Notes: generated from the letters alone by a model not told the origin. A stretch of DNA of 64,000 bases from Occultella kanbiaonis (GCF_009708215.1 NZ_CP046175.1:2666001-2730000), one strand, 5' to 3'. Counted from the first letter of the stretch, positions 8,991 through 17,411 are shown. Numbers and translations are program-made.

Positions 8991-9958
8991 GACTGGCTCC
9001 TGGACGTGAGCTTGAAGTTGATCAGCGAGAACACGGCGATGATCAGGAACAGGACGAAGGACAGGGCCGAGGCGTAGCCCATCTTCAGACCGCCGAATCC
9101 CTGGTTGTAGATGTAGTAGACGACCGTCAGGGTGGAGTTGCCGGGCCCGCCCTTCGTGAGCAGGTACGCCTGGTCGAACACCTGGAACGCGCCGATGATC
9201 AACAGCGTCGAGATCAGGAACGTGGTGCGGGACAGCCCGGGGATGGTGATGTACCGGAACGTCTGCCAGACGTTCGCCCCGTCGATTCGGACCGCCTCGT
9301 ACAGCTCGCGGGCGATGCCCTGCAGGCCGCCGAGGTAGATCAGCATGTTGGTGCCGAACCCGGACCAGACGGACATCAGCACGATCGCCGTCATCGCCCA
9401 CTTGGAGTCGTAGAGCCAGGCCGGCCCGTTGATCCCGAACCAGCCGAGGACGATGTTGAACAGGCCCGACTGCGGGTTCAGCAGCCAGTACCAGATCGTC
9501 GCGGTCGCGACCGTGGACGCGACCACCGGGATGTAGAAGAACGTCCGGAACAGCTTGACGGCCCTGCTGTTCCGGTTGAGCAGCAGGGCGGTGCCGAGAG
9601 CGACGGCCACCCCCAGCGGAACGAACATGAGGGTGTAGATCGCGGTGTTGCGCAGCGCGAGCAGGAAGATCGGATCGCCAGCGATGCGTTGGTAGTTCTC
9701 CAGCCCGACCCACGATGCGTCACCGATGACGGCGTAGTCGGTGAAGCTCAGCACGACCGCCATCACCACGGGGATGATCACGAACGTCAGGAACAGGAGC
9801 ATCGGCACGAGGACGAAGATCCAGCCCCAGATCTCCTGGGGCTGCGGTTTGCGGAACGGCCGGGAGTGCCGGTCCCGGCGACGTGCGGGACTCGTGACCC
9901 TGTCGGTTGCGATGTCCATCGCGTCGGCGCTGACGGCGGTCGGCTGGATGGTTGTCAT
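8987..9958 (-). CDS. sugar ABC transporter permease, MalF type
   Basis: This 323-residue permease has a basic cytoplasmic N terminus of about 45 residues, then six TM segments and the EAA loop (ELYEAVRIDGANVWQTF). It is the partner of the MalG-type protein, with which it overlaps by 4 nt. Its own ATG overlaps the GH125 stop as ATGA, so translation is coupled along the operon. The predicted role is import of alpha-1,6-mannooligosaccharides delivered by the 6774-8048 lipoprotein. The transporter class is well supported by sequence; the substrate is inferred from the GH76/GH125 context. Confidence 0.93.
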   Translation of the reverse strand: MTTIQPTAVSADAMDIATDRVTSPARRRDRHSRPFRKPQPQEIWGWIFVLVPMLLFLTFVIIPVVMAVVLSFTDYAVIGDASWVGLENYQRIAGDPIFLLALRNTAIYTLMFVPLGVAVALGTALLLNRNSRAVKLFRTFFYIPVVASTVATATIWYWLLNPQSGLFNIVLGWFGINGPAWLYDSKWAMTAIVLMSVWSGFGTNMLIYLGGLQGIARELYEAVRIDGANVWQTFRYITIPGLSRTTFLISTLLIIGAFQVFDQAYLLTKGGPGNSTLTVVYYIYNQGFGGLKMGYASALSFVLFLIIAVFSLINFKLTSRSQS

Positions 9959-11259
9959 GGTGTGGGCACCTGCTCTTCGTCGAGGGTGGATTGCATGCCG
10001 GCGCCGCACACGTCCAGCACCAGTTCGCAGAACATCGAGTCGGCCCAGGAGAACCACTCGCGGGTGAAGGTCGCCGGATCGTCGACGTGGAACGACTCGT
10101 GCATGCGGAACGTGTCGGCATGGGTCCGGGCGAGCAGGTCGAGGATCCGTCGCTTCTCGGCGTCGTCGTCTGTGGTGAGGCCCTGGACGGCCAGGGCGAT
10201 CGGCCAGACGTGGCCGGGCGGGGTGTGCGGGCTCCCGATCCCGACGGCGTGGGTTCCGGCCGTGTGGGTCGGGTTGTCGGGGGAGAGGACGAACGCCCTG
10301 GTGTTGCGGTAGACCTCCTCGTCGAGCGCGTCCGCGCCGGTGAGCGGTAGCGAGAGCAGACTCGGCATGTTCGCGTCGTCCATCAGTACCGCGCCGCCGA
10401 GCCCGTCGACCTCGTAGGCGTAGATCCGGCCGTGGACCGGGTGCGTGACGATGCCCCAGGCGCGCACGCCCGCGTCGAGCCCGGCGGCCAGCTCCTGGGC
10501 GCGGCGTGCGAGGGCCGGATCGTCCAGGACCACGGTGGCCAGCTCCGCGAGGTTGCCCAGGACATGGATCGCGAACAGGTTGCCGGGCACGTTGTAGTGC
10601 AGGACGCACGCGTCGTCGCTCGGCCGGAACGCGCTCCAGGTCATCCCGGTCCGGCCGACCGGTGAGCCGTTCCCGCCATGGGTGAGCGTGTCCGTCGGCG
10701 GGCCGTCGTGGCGCTGGAAGCGGTAGGGCGAGCGTTCGGCGTGGTCCTGCTCCACCTGCCAGGTGGTGATGATGAGGTCGGCGGCTCGGGCGAATTCCGC
10801 GTCCAGGTGGTCCGTGCGTCCGGTGACCCGCCAGACCTGGTGGGCGAGCTGGAGCGGGAAGCACAACGAGTCGACCTCGTACTTGCGCTCCCAGACCGCC
10901 GGGTGCATCTCGGTCTCGTCGCCGGCGTGCCCCGCACCGTCGGGCCGTGCGTTGAAGGCGTTCGCGTACGGGTCGAGCAGGATCGCCCGGACCTGCCGCC
11001 GGACGAGCGACACGAGGAGGTCGGCGACACCCCGATCGTCGGCGGCGAGCGGGAGGTAGGGGCGTACCTGTGCGGCGGAGTCGCGCAGCCACATCGCCGG
11101 GATGTCACCGGTGAGGACGAACACCTCCTCGCCGTCCGAGTGGACGAACGCCTCGCGCAGGGTCCGGGACATCGCATCGCGGAAGATCCGCGTGATCGCG
11201 TCCGATCCGATGATCTCCTGGACCCGTGCGGTGGTCTCGGTCAGGGAAGGGTGAGCCAC
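9955..11259 (-). CDS. GH125 exo-alpha-1,6-mannosidase
   Basis: This 434-residue cytoplasmic enzyme has no signal peptide. The GH125 hallmark GDIPAMWLRDSAAQVRPY is near residue 50, followed by the long conserved stretches KYEVDSLCFPLQLA and MTWSAFRPSDDACVLHYNVP typical of the family. GH125 enzymes remove mannose from the non-reducing end of alpha-1,6-linked mannosides with inversion. The start is a GTG at 11259, with AGGAG about 5 nt upstream. It is the first gene of the mannan operon, and the promoter must lie in the roughly 80 nt upstream, below the hairpin at 11344-11380. Together with the two GH76 proteins it would convert imported oligosaccharides to mannose. Confidence 0.92.
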   Translation of the reverse strand: MAHPSLTETTARVQEIIGSDAITRIFRDAMSRTLREAFVHSDGEEVFVLTGDIPAMWLRDSAAQVRPYLPLAADDRGVADLLVSLVRRQVRAILLDPYANAFNARPDGAGHAGDETEMHPAVWERKYEVDSLCFPLQLAHQVWRVTGRTDHLDAEFARAADLIITTWQVEQDHAERSPYRFQRHDGPPTDTLTHGGNGSPVGRTGMTWSAFRPSDDACVLHYNVPGNLFAIHVLGNLAELATVVLDDPALARRAQELAAGLDAGVRAWGIVTHPVHGRIYAYEVDGLGGAVLMDDANMPSLLSLPLTGADALDEEVYRNTRAFVLSPDNPTHTAGTHAVGIGSPHTPPGHVWPIALAVQGLTTDDDAEKRRILDLLARTHADTFRMHESFHVDDPATFTREWFSWADSMFCELVLDVCGAGMQSTLDEEQVPTP

Positions 11260-11276
11260 AGTGCTCCTCTAGATAT

Positions 11277-11296
11277 ATTCAACATCAGCGTTGTAT
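11277..11296. promoter_or_regulatory. candidate operator: inverted repeat upstream of the GH125 operon
   Basis: The arms ATTCAAC and GTTGTAT are separated by 6 nt. They match as an inverted repeat at 6 of 7 positions and end 18 nt before the GH125 start codon. The spacing and position fit a repressor or activator site covering the promoter or 5' leader. The bound factor is unknown. The arm sequence differs from the AACCGGTT sites near the LacI gene. Confidence 0.4.
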
Positions 11297-11343
11297 GGGA
11301 GTCAGATTAAACGTACCCACGACGAATGCGCAAGCAGGCGCGC

Positions 11344-11380
11344 CTCCTGGCCCCCGTGGTCGAGTCACGGGGGCCAGGAG
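11344..11380 (-). terminator. strong hairpin terminator after the LacI gene
   Basis: Two perfectly complementary 15-nt arms (11344-11358 and 11366-11380) enclose a 7-nt loop and begin 11 nt past the LacI stop codon. There is no T-run, which is usual for actinobacterial terminators. It should separate LacI transcription from the mannan operon that starts at 11259. Confidence 0.75.
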
Positions 11381-11390
11381 CTCGGGGCCG

Positions 11391-12368
11391 TCAGCGAGCC
11401 TGTCCGGGCCCTTCGCCGGCCCACGAGATGGGTACGTGCAGGCGGGCTCTGGTCGGCTCGGCTGCGCCCGCCGGTGCCGAGATCAACTGGTCGAGGGCTG
11501 CCGCGCCGAGCCGTTCGCCGTCGACGTCCACGCGTGGCGTGCCGGGCACGCCGACCACCCTGATCGACCGGTCGGCGCCGGTGGCGGGCACACCGTCGCC
11601 CACCCGGGCGAGGCCTCGGCCGATCAGGCCGAGGAGCAGGCCGAGGCCGAGGTCGCTGGCATAGGGGAGCACGGCATCGGCGTCGGAGGAGGCAACGCGG
11701 TCGACCAGGCCGGCTCCGGCGTCGAACGTCGCCGGAAACGGGCCGAGCACGTCGAGACTGACGCCGACGGCGGTCGCTGCCTCGTGCAGGGTGGCGGTGC
11801 GTTGGGCGTTCTGCCAGGAACGGTCGGGGCCGCCGATGTACAGGATCCGGCGATGGCCCGCCGCTGCGAGCCCGCGCAGTAGTTCTGCGAAAGCACCGGC
11901 CGTGTCCGCCACCACGGACCCGAGCCCGTCCACCTCGCGGTCGACCAGGATGACGGGCTTGCGTGCCGCAGCCTCGGCAACCAGCGAGTCCGGCCCTCGG
12001 GGTGCCACGACGAGGAACCCGTCCACGCCGGTCGCGAGCCGGTCGAACCTGCCGAGCTCCGCCCGGTCCTCGAGGGGCAGGACGGCGACGGAGAGCTGAA
12101 GGTCGGCCTCCTCCGCCCGGATCTGGGCGCCGCCGATGATCGGCGCGAAGAACGCGTTGCTGAGGGTCGGGACCAGCAACCCGAGGATCCCGGTTCGGCC
12201 GCGGGCAAGGTGCTGCGCGGCCCGGTTCGCCACGAAGTCGAGGTCCGCCGCGGCGGCCCGGACCCGGGCGACGGTGGCCGGGGCGACGAGCTCCGGGCGG
12301 CTCAGGGCCCGTGACGCGGTGGCCTTGGACACCTGCGCGCGGACCGCGACGTCGGAGAGCGTTGCCAT
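11391..12368 (-). CDS. LacI-family transcriptional regulator
   Basis: This 325-residue regulator has an N-terminal LacI HTH (TLSDVAVRAQVSKATASRAL) and hinge helix. A periplasmic-binding-protein-like effector domain follows (GILGLLVPTLSNAFFAPII, VDGFLVVAPRG). The ATG at 12368 is chosen because GGGAGG lies 7 nt upstream and the HTH begins at once; the open frame extends to 12431. A perfect hairpin after its stop isolates it from the mannan operon downstream. Upstream, 134 nt separate it from the divergent ABC/deaminase operon, and tandem AACCGGTT palindromes lie in that gap. It is therefore more likely to repress itself and the divergent operon than the mannan genes, although mannan control cannot be excluded. 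Confidence 0.9.
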   Translation of the reverse strand: MATLSDVAVRAQVSKATASRALSRPELVAPATVARVRAAAADLDFVANRAAQHLARGRTGILGLLVPTLSNAFFAPIIGGAQIRAEEADLQLSVAVLPLEDRAELGRFDRLATGVDGFLVVAPRGPDSLVAEAAARKPVILVDREVDGLGSVVADTAGAFAELLRGLAAAGHRRILYIGGPDRSWQNAQRTATLHEAATAVGVSLDVLGPFPATFDAGAGLVDRVASSDADAVLPYASDLGLGLLLGLIGRGLARVGDGVPATGADRSIRVVGVPGTPRVDVDGERLGAAALDQLISAPAGAAEPTRARLHVPISWAGEGPGQAR

Positions 12369-12451
12369 CCGAGTGCCTCCCGTTCTTCTGACGTTCAATC
12401 TGCGGACGAAGTTGCCGAACGGGGGATCCACCCGTTTACACTCCCCAATGT

Positions 12452-12471
12452 AACCGGTTGTGGAACCGGTT
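12452..12471. promoter_or_regulatory. tandem AACCGGTT palindromes, candidate LacI operators
   Basis: Two copies of the 8-bp palindrome AACCGGTT lie at 12452-12459 and 12464-12471, each followed by GTG and spaced 12 bp apart. The CG-centred ACCGGT core is typical of LacI-family operators such as that of E. coli GntR. They lie 32 nt before the first permease start and 84 nt before the divergent LacI start, suitable for controlling both genes. Confidence 0.55.
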
Positions 12472-12502
12472 GTGATGACTCTGAAGGACGGGAGGAGTGC
12501 TC

Positions 12503-13321
12503 ATGCGGGGCCGCACCGCACTGCTCGTCCTGCCTGGCCTGGCCGTGCTCCTGGTCGGATTCCTGATCCCGTCGGTCGCCATGCTGTTCGCGCCGCCCGG
12601 AGTCAGCCCGGTCGAGGTCTTCGAACGGCTCGGACAGATGCTGACGGACCCCTACGACCAAGCCATCGTGATGCGCACGCTCGGGCTCGGACTGATCGTC
12701 ACCGTCATCTGTATCGGCCTCGGCTATCCGATCGCCTACCTGCTCTCCAGGTCGACGTCCCGATGGGCCGGGGTGCTCCTGGCGCTGGCGATCTTCCCGC
12801 TGCTGCTGTCCTCGGTGGTGCGCACGTTCGGGTGGCTGGTCGTGCTCGGATCCCAGGGAGCGATCCCACAGCTGCTCCTGCGCCTCGGTCTCGTGGACAC
12901 CGCGCCGCAGCTGCTGTACACCCCGCTCGCGATCGTGCTGGGTCTGACCCAGATCTTCCTGCCGCTCGCCGTGGTGGCCTCCTACTCCGCGCTGGCCCAG
13001 GTCGACGCCGGGCTCGACGAGGCGGCCCGCGGGCTCGGCGCGAACCGGATCCGCACATTCTGGTCCGTGGTGGTGCCGCTCTCCGGGCCGGGTGTCGTGG
13101 TGGCTGCGACCCTGGTGTTCGCCGGCGCCGTGACCGCGTACACCACGCCGTACCTGCTCGGCGGTTCGCGGCAGCGGATGCTCTCCACCCAGCTGTACAC
13201 GTATTCGTCCACCACCATCGACTGGGCCGCCGCCAGTGCGACGGCGCTGATCATGACGGTGCTGGTGTTCGCCGTCTCCGGCCTGTCCAGTCTCGCCGCA
13301 CGCCGCGGAGCGACCTCATGA
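12503..13321 (+). CDS. ABC transporter permease, PotB-like
   Basis: This 272-residue permease has six predicted TM segments and a C-terminal EAA-type loop (GLDEAARGLGANRIRTFW). It resembles the first permease of spermidine/putrescine, iron(III) or 2-aminoethylphosphonate importers. The ATG at 12503 has GGAGG 7 nt upstream; a GTG at 12497 is less well placed. It is the first gene of an operon whose next three members overlap or adjoin it. PotB-like permeases are also used for other small cationic or anionic ligands, so family membership does not prove a polyamine substrate. The deaminase at the operon's end suggests a purine-like ligand. Confidence 0.9.
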   Translation: MRGRTALLVLPGLAVLLVGFLIPSVAMLFAPPGVSPVEVFERLGQMLTDPYDQAIVMRTLGLGLIVTVICIGLGYPIAYLLSRSTSRWAGVLLALAIFPLLLSSVVRTFGWLVVLGSQGAIPQLLLRLGLVDTAPQLLYTPLAIVLGLTQIFLPLAVVASYSALAQVDAGLDEAARGLGANRIRTFWSVVVPLSGPGVVVAATLVFAGAVTAYTTPYLLGGSRQRMLSTQLYTYSSTTIDWAAASATALIMTVLVFAVSGLSSLAARRGATS

Positions 13322-14115
13322 GGACCCGCCACCCGATCGCCGCGAGCCTTGCCGTGCTCGGCTACATCGTGATGCTCGTCCCGATCCTGTTCGTCGTGGT
13401 CACCGCGTTCACGGCGGGCTCCACGCTGCGGTTCCCGCCGGAGGGCTTCTCGCTCCAGTGGTTCGAGGCGGCGCTCACGTACACCCCGTTCACGAGCTCG
13501 CTGGTCTCCAGCCTGATCCTCGCGGTGATCTCCGCAGCACTGGCACTCGCGCTCGGTGTGCCGGTGGCGCTGGCGATCCACCGTGGGAAGCTCCCCGGCA
13601 AGGCCCTGGTCGAGGGCCTGTTCCTGTCCCCGCTGATCGTGCCGGAACTCGTGGTCGGCCTGGCCCTGTACCAGCAGCTCATGGTCGGCTTCGGCCTGGA
13701 CAACTTCCAGACCCTGCTGTTCGGGCACACCGTGCTGATGTTCCCGTACGCGGTCCGGGTGACCGGCGCCTCGCTGGCGCTCATCGACCCCGCCGTGGAG
13801 GACGCCGCCCGCGGCCTCGGCGCCTCGGCCGGCCGGACGTTCTTCTCGATCACCCTGCCGCTCCTGCGCCCGGGCCTGTTCTCCGCGGCGCTGCTCAGCT
13901 TCATCACCTCGTTCAACAACGTGCCGCTGTCCCTGCTTCTGCAGAGCCGCGACTTCCGCACCCTGCCCGTGGTGATGCTCGACTACGTGCAGCAGAACTA
14001 CGACCCGATCGTCGCCGCGATCTCCGTACTGATCCTTGCCGCCACCGTGCTGGTGGCCGTGATCGCCGAGCGCACCGTCGGCTTCGCTAAAGTCTTTGGA
14101 GGCATCAACCGATGA
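13318..14115 (+). CDS. ABC transporter permease, PotC-like
   Basis: This 265-residue permease has about six TM segments and an EAA loop (AVEDAARGLGASAGRTFF). It starts at the ATG at 13318, which overlaps the previous stop as ATGA. It would pair with the PotB-like protein to form the membrane channel. Its own stop overlaps the ATPase start by 4 nt, so the three genes are translationally coupled. A frame open further upstream belongs to the shadow of the first permease and was not used. Confidence 0.9.
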   Translation: MRTRHPIAASLAVLGYIVMLVPILFVVVTAFTAGSTLRFPPEGFSLQWFEAALTYTPFTSSLVSSLILAVISAALALALGVPVALAIHRGKLPGKALVEGLFLSPLIVPELVVGLALYQQLMVGFGLDNFQTLLFGHTVLMFPYAVRVTGASLALIDPAVEDAARGLGASAGRTFFSITLPLLRPGLFSAALLSFITSFNNVPLSLLLQSRDFRTLPVVMLDYVQQNYDPIVAAISVLILAATVLVAVIAERTVGFAKVFGGINR

Positions 14116-15122
14116 CCAGCGCAGCGCAGTTCCGCGGGGTGAGCCAGGTCTTCGGTGACTTCACCGCCGTCGACAACATCGACCTGACCATCCCCGACGG
14201 GAAGCTGACCACCCTGCTCGGCCCCAGCGGCTGCGGTAAGACCACCAGCCTGCGGATGCTGGCAGGCTACCTGGCCCCCTCGCGCGGCACCATCAGCATC
14301 GCCGGGGTGGACTCGACCCGTACCCCGCCGGAGAAGCGGGACCTGGGCATGGTGTTCCAGTCCTACGCGCTGTTCCCGCACATGAGCGTCGCCGAGAACG
14401 TCGGCTTCGGGCTCAAGATGCGCCGGGTGCCGGCTGCCGAGCGGGCCCGCCGGGTCACCGAGTCGCTGGAGCTGGTCGGGCTGGCGCACCTGTCGGCGAG
14501 CAAGCCGAAGAAGCTGTCCGGCGGACAGCAGCAGCGGGTCGCCCTCGCCCGGGCCATCGCGATCCGGCCCAAGCTGCTGCTCCTGGACGAGCCGCTGTCC
14601 AACCTCGACGCGCGGCTGCGGATCCAGATGCGCGCGGAGATCCGACGGATCCAGGCCGAGACCGGCCTCGCGGTGGTGCTCGTGACCCATGACCAGGACG
14701 AGGCGCTCGAGATGAGCGACGAGATGGTCCTGATGAAGGACGGGAGGATCCAGCAGCAGGGAGCCCCGCAGGAGGTCTTCCCCGCACCCGCGAACCGGTT
14801 CGTCGCGGAGTTCCTCGGCTACGAGAACTTCCTCACCGACACCGACGGCGGGCTTGCCACGATCCGGCCGGAGCACCTCGCGCTGACCGTGGGGGAGCAG
14901 GCGCCGTCCGCCTTCGCCGGCGCGGTCGTGTCGGGTGTGGTCCTGGACCTGGCCTACCGCGGGGTGGACCTGCTGGTCACCGTCGCGGCCACGGACGCCT
15001 CGGGCGCCCGGATCGAGCTGCTCGCCGACCTGCGCGCCGAGTCGGCCCCCGACCTGACCCAGGGCACCCACGTCTGGGTGCACGTGCCGGCCACGCACCT
15101 GGTCCCGCTCACCGGCGACTGA
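14112..15122 (+). CDS. ABC transporter ATP-binding protein, PotA-like
   Basis: This 336-residue ATPase has Walker A GPSGCGKTT, signature LSGGQQQR, Walker B LLLLDEPLSNLD and the H-loop VTHDQDEA. A TOBE-like domain of about 100 residues at the C terminus is typical of the PotA/MalK/FbpC group. It energises the two upstream permeases. Unlike the three sugar importers in this window, this transporter has its own ATPase. The start overlaps the preceding stop (ATGA). Substrate is not deducible from the ATPase itself. Confidence 0.95.
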   Translation: MTSAAQFRGVSQVFGDFTAVDNIDLTIPDGKLTTLLGPSGCGKTTSLRMLAGYLAPSRGTISIAGVDSTRTPPEKRDLGMVFQSYALFPHMSVAENVGFGLKMRRVPAAERARRVTESLELVGLAHLSASKPKKLSGGQQQRVALARAIAIRPKLLLLDEPLSNLDARLRIQMRAEIRRIQAETGLAVVLVTHDQDEALEMSDEMVLMKDGRIQQQGAPQEVFPAPANRFVAEFLGYENFLTDTDGGLATIRPEHLALTVGEQAPSAFAGAVVSGVVLDLAYRGVDLLVTVAATDASGARIELLADLRAESAPDLTQGTHVWVHVPATHLVPLTGD

Positions 15123-15160
15123 CGTTCCGCCGTCGACCATCCCCACCACGAGAGGCAACC

Positions 15161-16255
15161 ATGAACCCGAAGTCTCCGGCGCTGCGGCGCCGCACCCTGC
15201 TCGCCACCACCGGCCTGACCGCCGCCGCGCTCGTCCTGGCGGGCTGCTCCGGCGGATCCGACGATGGTGGCGGTGGCGACGGTGATGCGCAGAGCATCGT
15301 CGTGAGCACTTTCCCGTTCGGGGTCGAGGAGTTCACCGAGGCGGTGGTGGACCCGTTCACCGAGGCCACCGGCATCGAGGTGGTCCTCGACACGGGCTCC
15401 AACGCCGACCGGCTCTCCCAGCTCCAGCTGGATCAGGGCGACGGTGGCGTGGACGTCATGCTGATCTCGGACACGTACGCGGCGATCGCGGACGCCGAGG
15501 GCCTGTTCCAGCAGGTCGACGCCGAGGCGGTCCCGAACCTGCAGGAGATCGCTCCGTTCGCCGTCGAGGACGCCTATTCCGGGCCGGCGTACAGCTACCA
15601 GCTCAACGGCACCATGTACGACACCGACGAGCTCAGCGCCGACGAGGCCGCGGACTGGGAGCTGTACGCGAACACCGACTACGCCGGCCGCCTCGCGTTG
15701 CCGGACATCGCGGTGACGGCGGGCCAGCTCACCGTCTCGGGCGTGGCGTCGACCTACGGCGACGGTCCCTTCGACGTCGACACGGCGTTCGCGACGATGG
15801 CCGGCTGGGCGCCGAACATCCTGCAGTTCTACAGCTCCACGACCGAGCTGACGAACCTGCTGACCCAGGGCGAGATCGTGGCCGGGGCGGCCCTGAACGG
15901 GTTCGCCACCGACCTGATCGCGGCGGGGGAGCCGATCGGCTGGGCGCCGCCCGCCGAGGTTCGGTACATGGCCACCAACCGCGCCATGATCCCCACCGGC
16001 GCCCCGAACCTCGACGGCGCGCACCAGTTCATCGACTACCTGCTCTCCGCCGAGGCGCAGACGGCGTCCGCCGCGCTGGTCGGTGACCTGCCCGTCAACC
16101 TGTCCGTGGAGATCCCGGAGGAGCTGACCGCCGTGGTCGGTGACGTCGCGCTGGACCCGACGGCGGCCGGTTACGAGACGCTCGACCCGAACGAGATCGT
16201 GCCGAACCGCAACGAGTGGGTCGAGCGGTTCGCGCGTGAGGTCGTCGGTGGCTGA
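15161..16255 (+). CDS. ABC transporter substrate-binding lipoprotein, PotD-like
   Basis: This 364-residue protein has a twin-arginine-like N terminus (RRRTLLATTG) and a lipobox ending AGCSGG. The mature region has a PotD/ThiB-like binding fold, with SIVVSTFPFGVEEF after the linker and DVMLISDTYAAIADA in the first lobe. GAGAGG lies 5 nt before the ATG. It follows the ATPase by 38 nt and overlaps the downstream deaminase by 8 nt. It should deliver the ligand to the PotBC-like channel. The ligand is unknown; fusion by overlap to an adenosine-deaminase-like enzyme argues for a nucleoside or related amine. Confidence 0.9.
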   Translation: MNPKSPALRRRTLLATTGLTAAALVLAGCSGGSDDGGGGDGDAQSIVVSTFPFGVEEFTEAVVDPFTEATGIEVVLDTGSNADRLSQLQLDQGDGGVDVMLISDTYAAIADAEGLFQQVDAEAVPNLQEIAPFAVEDAYSGPAYSYQLNGTMYDTDELSADEAADWELYANTDYAGRLALPDIAVTAGQLTVSGVASTYGDGPFDVDTAFATMAGWAPNILQFYSSTTELTNLLTQGEIVAGAALNGFATDLIAAGEPIGWAPPAEVRYMATNRAMIPTGAPNLDGAHQFIDYLLSAEAQTASAALVGDLPVNLSVEIPEELTAVVGDVALDPTAAGYETLDPNEIVPNRNEWVERFAREVVGG

Positions 16256-17351
16256 CGCCCTCGTGCCGCACGCCGCCTACCTCGACGCCCTGCCCAAGGT
16301 CGACCTGCACTGCCACCTGCTCGGCACGGTCCGCTCCGCCACGTTCGCGGAGCTGGCCCGCCGGGAGGGTCTCGAGCTGCCTGCCCCGGCCGAGCGGGTG
16401 TTCGCCGACATCAACTCGCGGCCGCCGGACCCGGACCTGTACCGGAACACCCGGATCCCGATGCCCCAGGGCCCGAGTCCGGACGAGCCGGAGGTCTCGT
16501 ACTCGCTGTTCCAGGTCTCGACCTGGATCCGGGACGTGCTGCGGGACGCCGATGACCTGACCAGGGTCGTGTACGAGGCGTTCGAGGACGCGCACCGGCG
16601 CAGCAACACCCGGCACCTGGAGTTCTCCTTCGACATGGTGCCGGAGCATCTGGCGTCGCTGGGATACGCCGGAACCGTCGAGGCGTACGCCGAGGGCATC
16701 CGGATGGCCGAGCGGGACTTCGGCATGACCGGACGGATGCTCGCCGCGATCGACCGGTCCGGCACGGGGGAGCAGGCCCTCGAGTGGATCCGGACGGTGG
16801 TGGCGAGTCCGCACCCGTACGTCGCCGGCATCGGCCTGGACAACCTGGAGACGGCGGGCCCGCCGGAGCGGTTCGCCGAGGCCTACGCGTTGGCCGGGCA
16901 GGCCGGTCTGAAGCGGACCGCGCACACGTCCGAGCACGTGCCGGCCGCCCGGAACGCCGTGACCTGCCTTGACGTGCTCGGCTGCGACCGGCTGGACCAC
17001 GGGTACTTCGTCCTCGAGGACGATGCCGTGGTGGCCCGGATGCGGGACGAGGGCATCGCGTTCACCGTGGCATCCACCACCTCGCGCCGGTCCTGGCGGC
17101 CGTGGCGACGAGCCTCGATCCGCGCCATGCTCGACGCCGGGCTGAACCTGGTGCCTGCCTCGGACGACCCCGGGCTGTTCCCGACGACCCTGGCCACCGA
17201 GTACCGGATCCTCGCCGATCAGGTCGGGGTCTCGAGCGAGAAGCTGACGTCGATGGCCCTCGCGGGTGTCGATGCGTGCTGGCTGCCCGCCGACGAGAAG
17301 GCGCGGCTGCGGACCCGGTTCGAGGCGGAGATCGCCGAACTGCAGCACTAA
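16248..17351 (+). CDS. adenosine deaminase-family (amidohydrolase) enzyme
   Basis: This 367-residue cytoplasmic enzyme has the metal-binding HxH of the ADA family (residues 21-23, VDLHCHLLGTVR). It also has a His/Glu motif HTSEH in place of the usual HAGE, RLDHGYF in place of RIGHG, and the catalytic SDDP motif (ASDDPGLF). These residues support zinc-dependent hydrolytic deamination of a purine nucleoside or base. The altered flanking residues mean the substrate may not be adenosine. The start is a GTG at 16248 with GAGG upstream, inside the end of the binding-protein gene. The coupling suggests that it processes what the transporter imports. A hairpin directly follows the stop. Confidence 0.82.
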   Translation: MADALVPHAAYLDALPKVDLHCHLLGTVRSATFAELARREGLELPAPAERVFADINSRPPDPDLYRNTRIPMPQGPSPDEPEVSYSLFQVSTWIRDVLRDADDLTRVVYEAFEDAHRRSNTRHLEFSFDMVPEHLASLGYAGTVEAYAEGIRMAERDFGMTGRMLAAIDRSGTGEQALEWIRTVVASPHPYVAGIGLDNLETAGPPERFAEAYALAGQAGLKRTAHTSEHVPAARNAVTCLDVLGCDRLDHGYFVLEDDAVVARMRDEGIAFTVASTTSRRSWRPWRRASIRAMLDAGLNLVPASDDPGLFPTTLATEYRILADQVGVSSEKLTSMALAGVDACWLPADEKARLRTRFEAEIAELQH

Positions 17352-17392
17352 CCACCGCGGGTGCTCGTCGCCGACGAGCACGCCGCCGGTGG
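17352..17392 (+). terminator. hairpin terminator after the PotBCAD/deaminase operon
   Basis: A perfect 9-bp stem (17361-17369 with 17373-17381) and a 3-nt loop are flanked by an outer CCACC/GGTGG pairing. It begins at the first base after the deaminase stop codon. No T-run follows. It should end the ABC/deaminase transcript before the kinase-like gene at 17412. Confidence 0.7.
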
Positions 17393-17411
17393 GACTGACT
17401 ACGGTCGGACC

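Noticed and set aside
12503-16255. Naming the PotBCAD-like genes as a spermidine/putrescine transporter
   Set aside because: The permease and ATPase families are shared with thiamine, iron, phosphonate and other importers, and the deaminase context points elsewhere.
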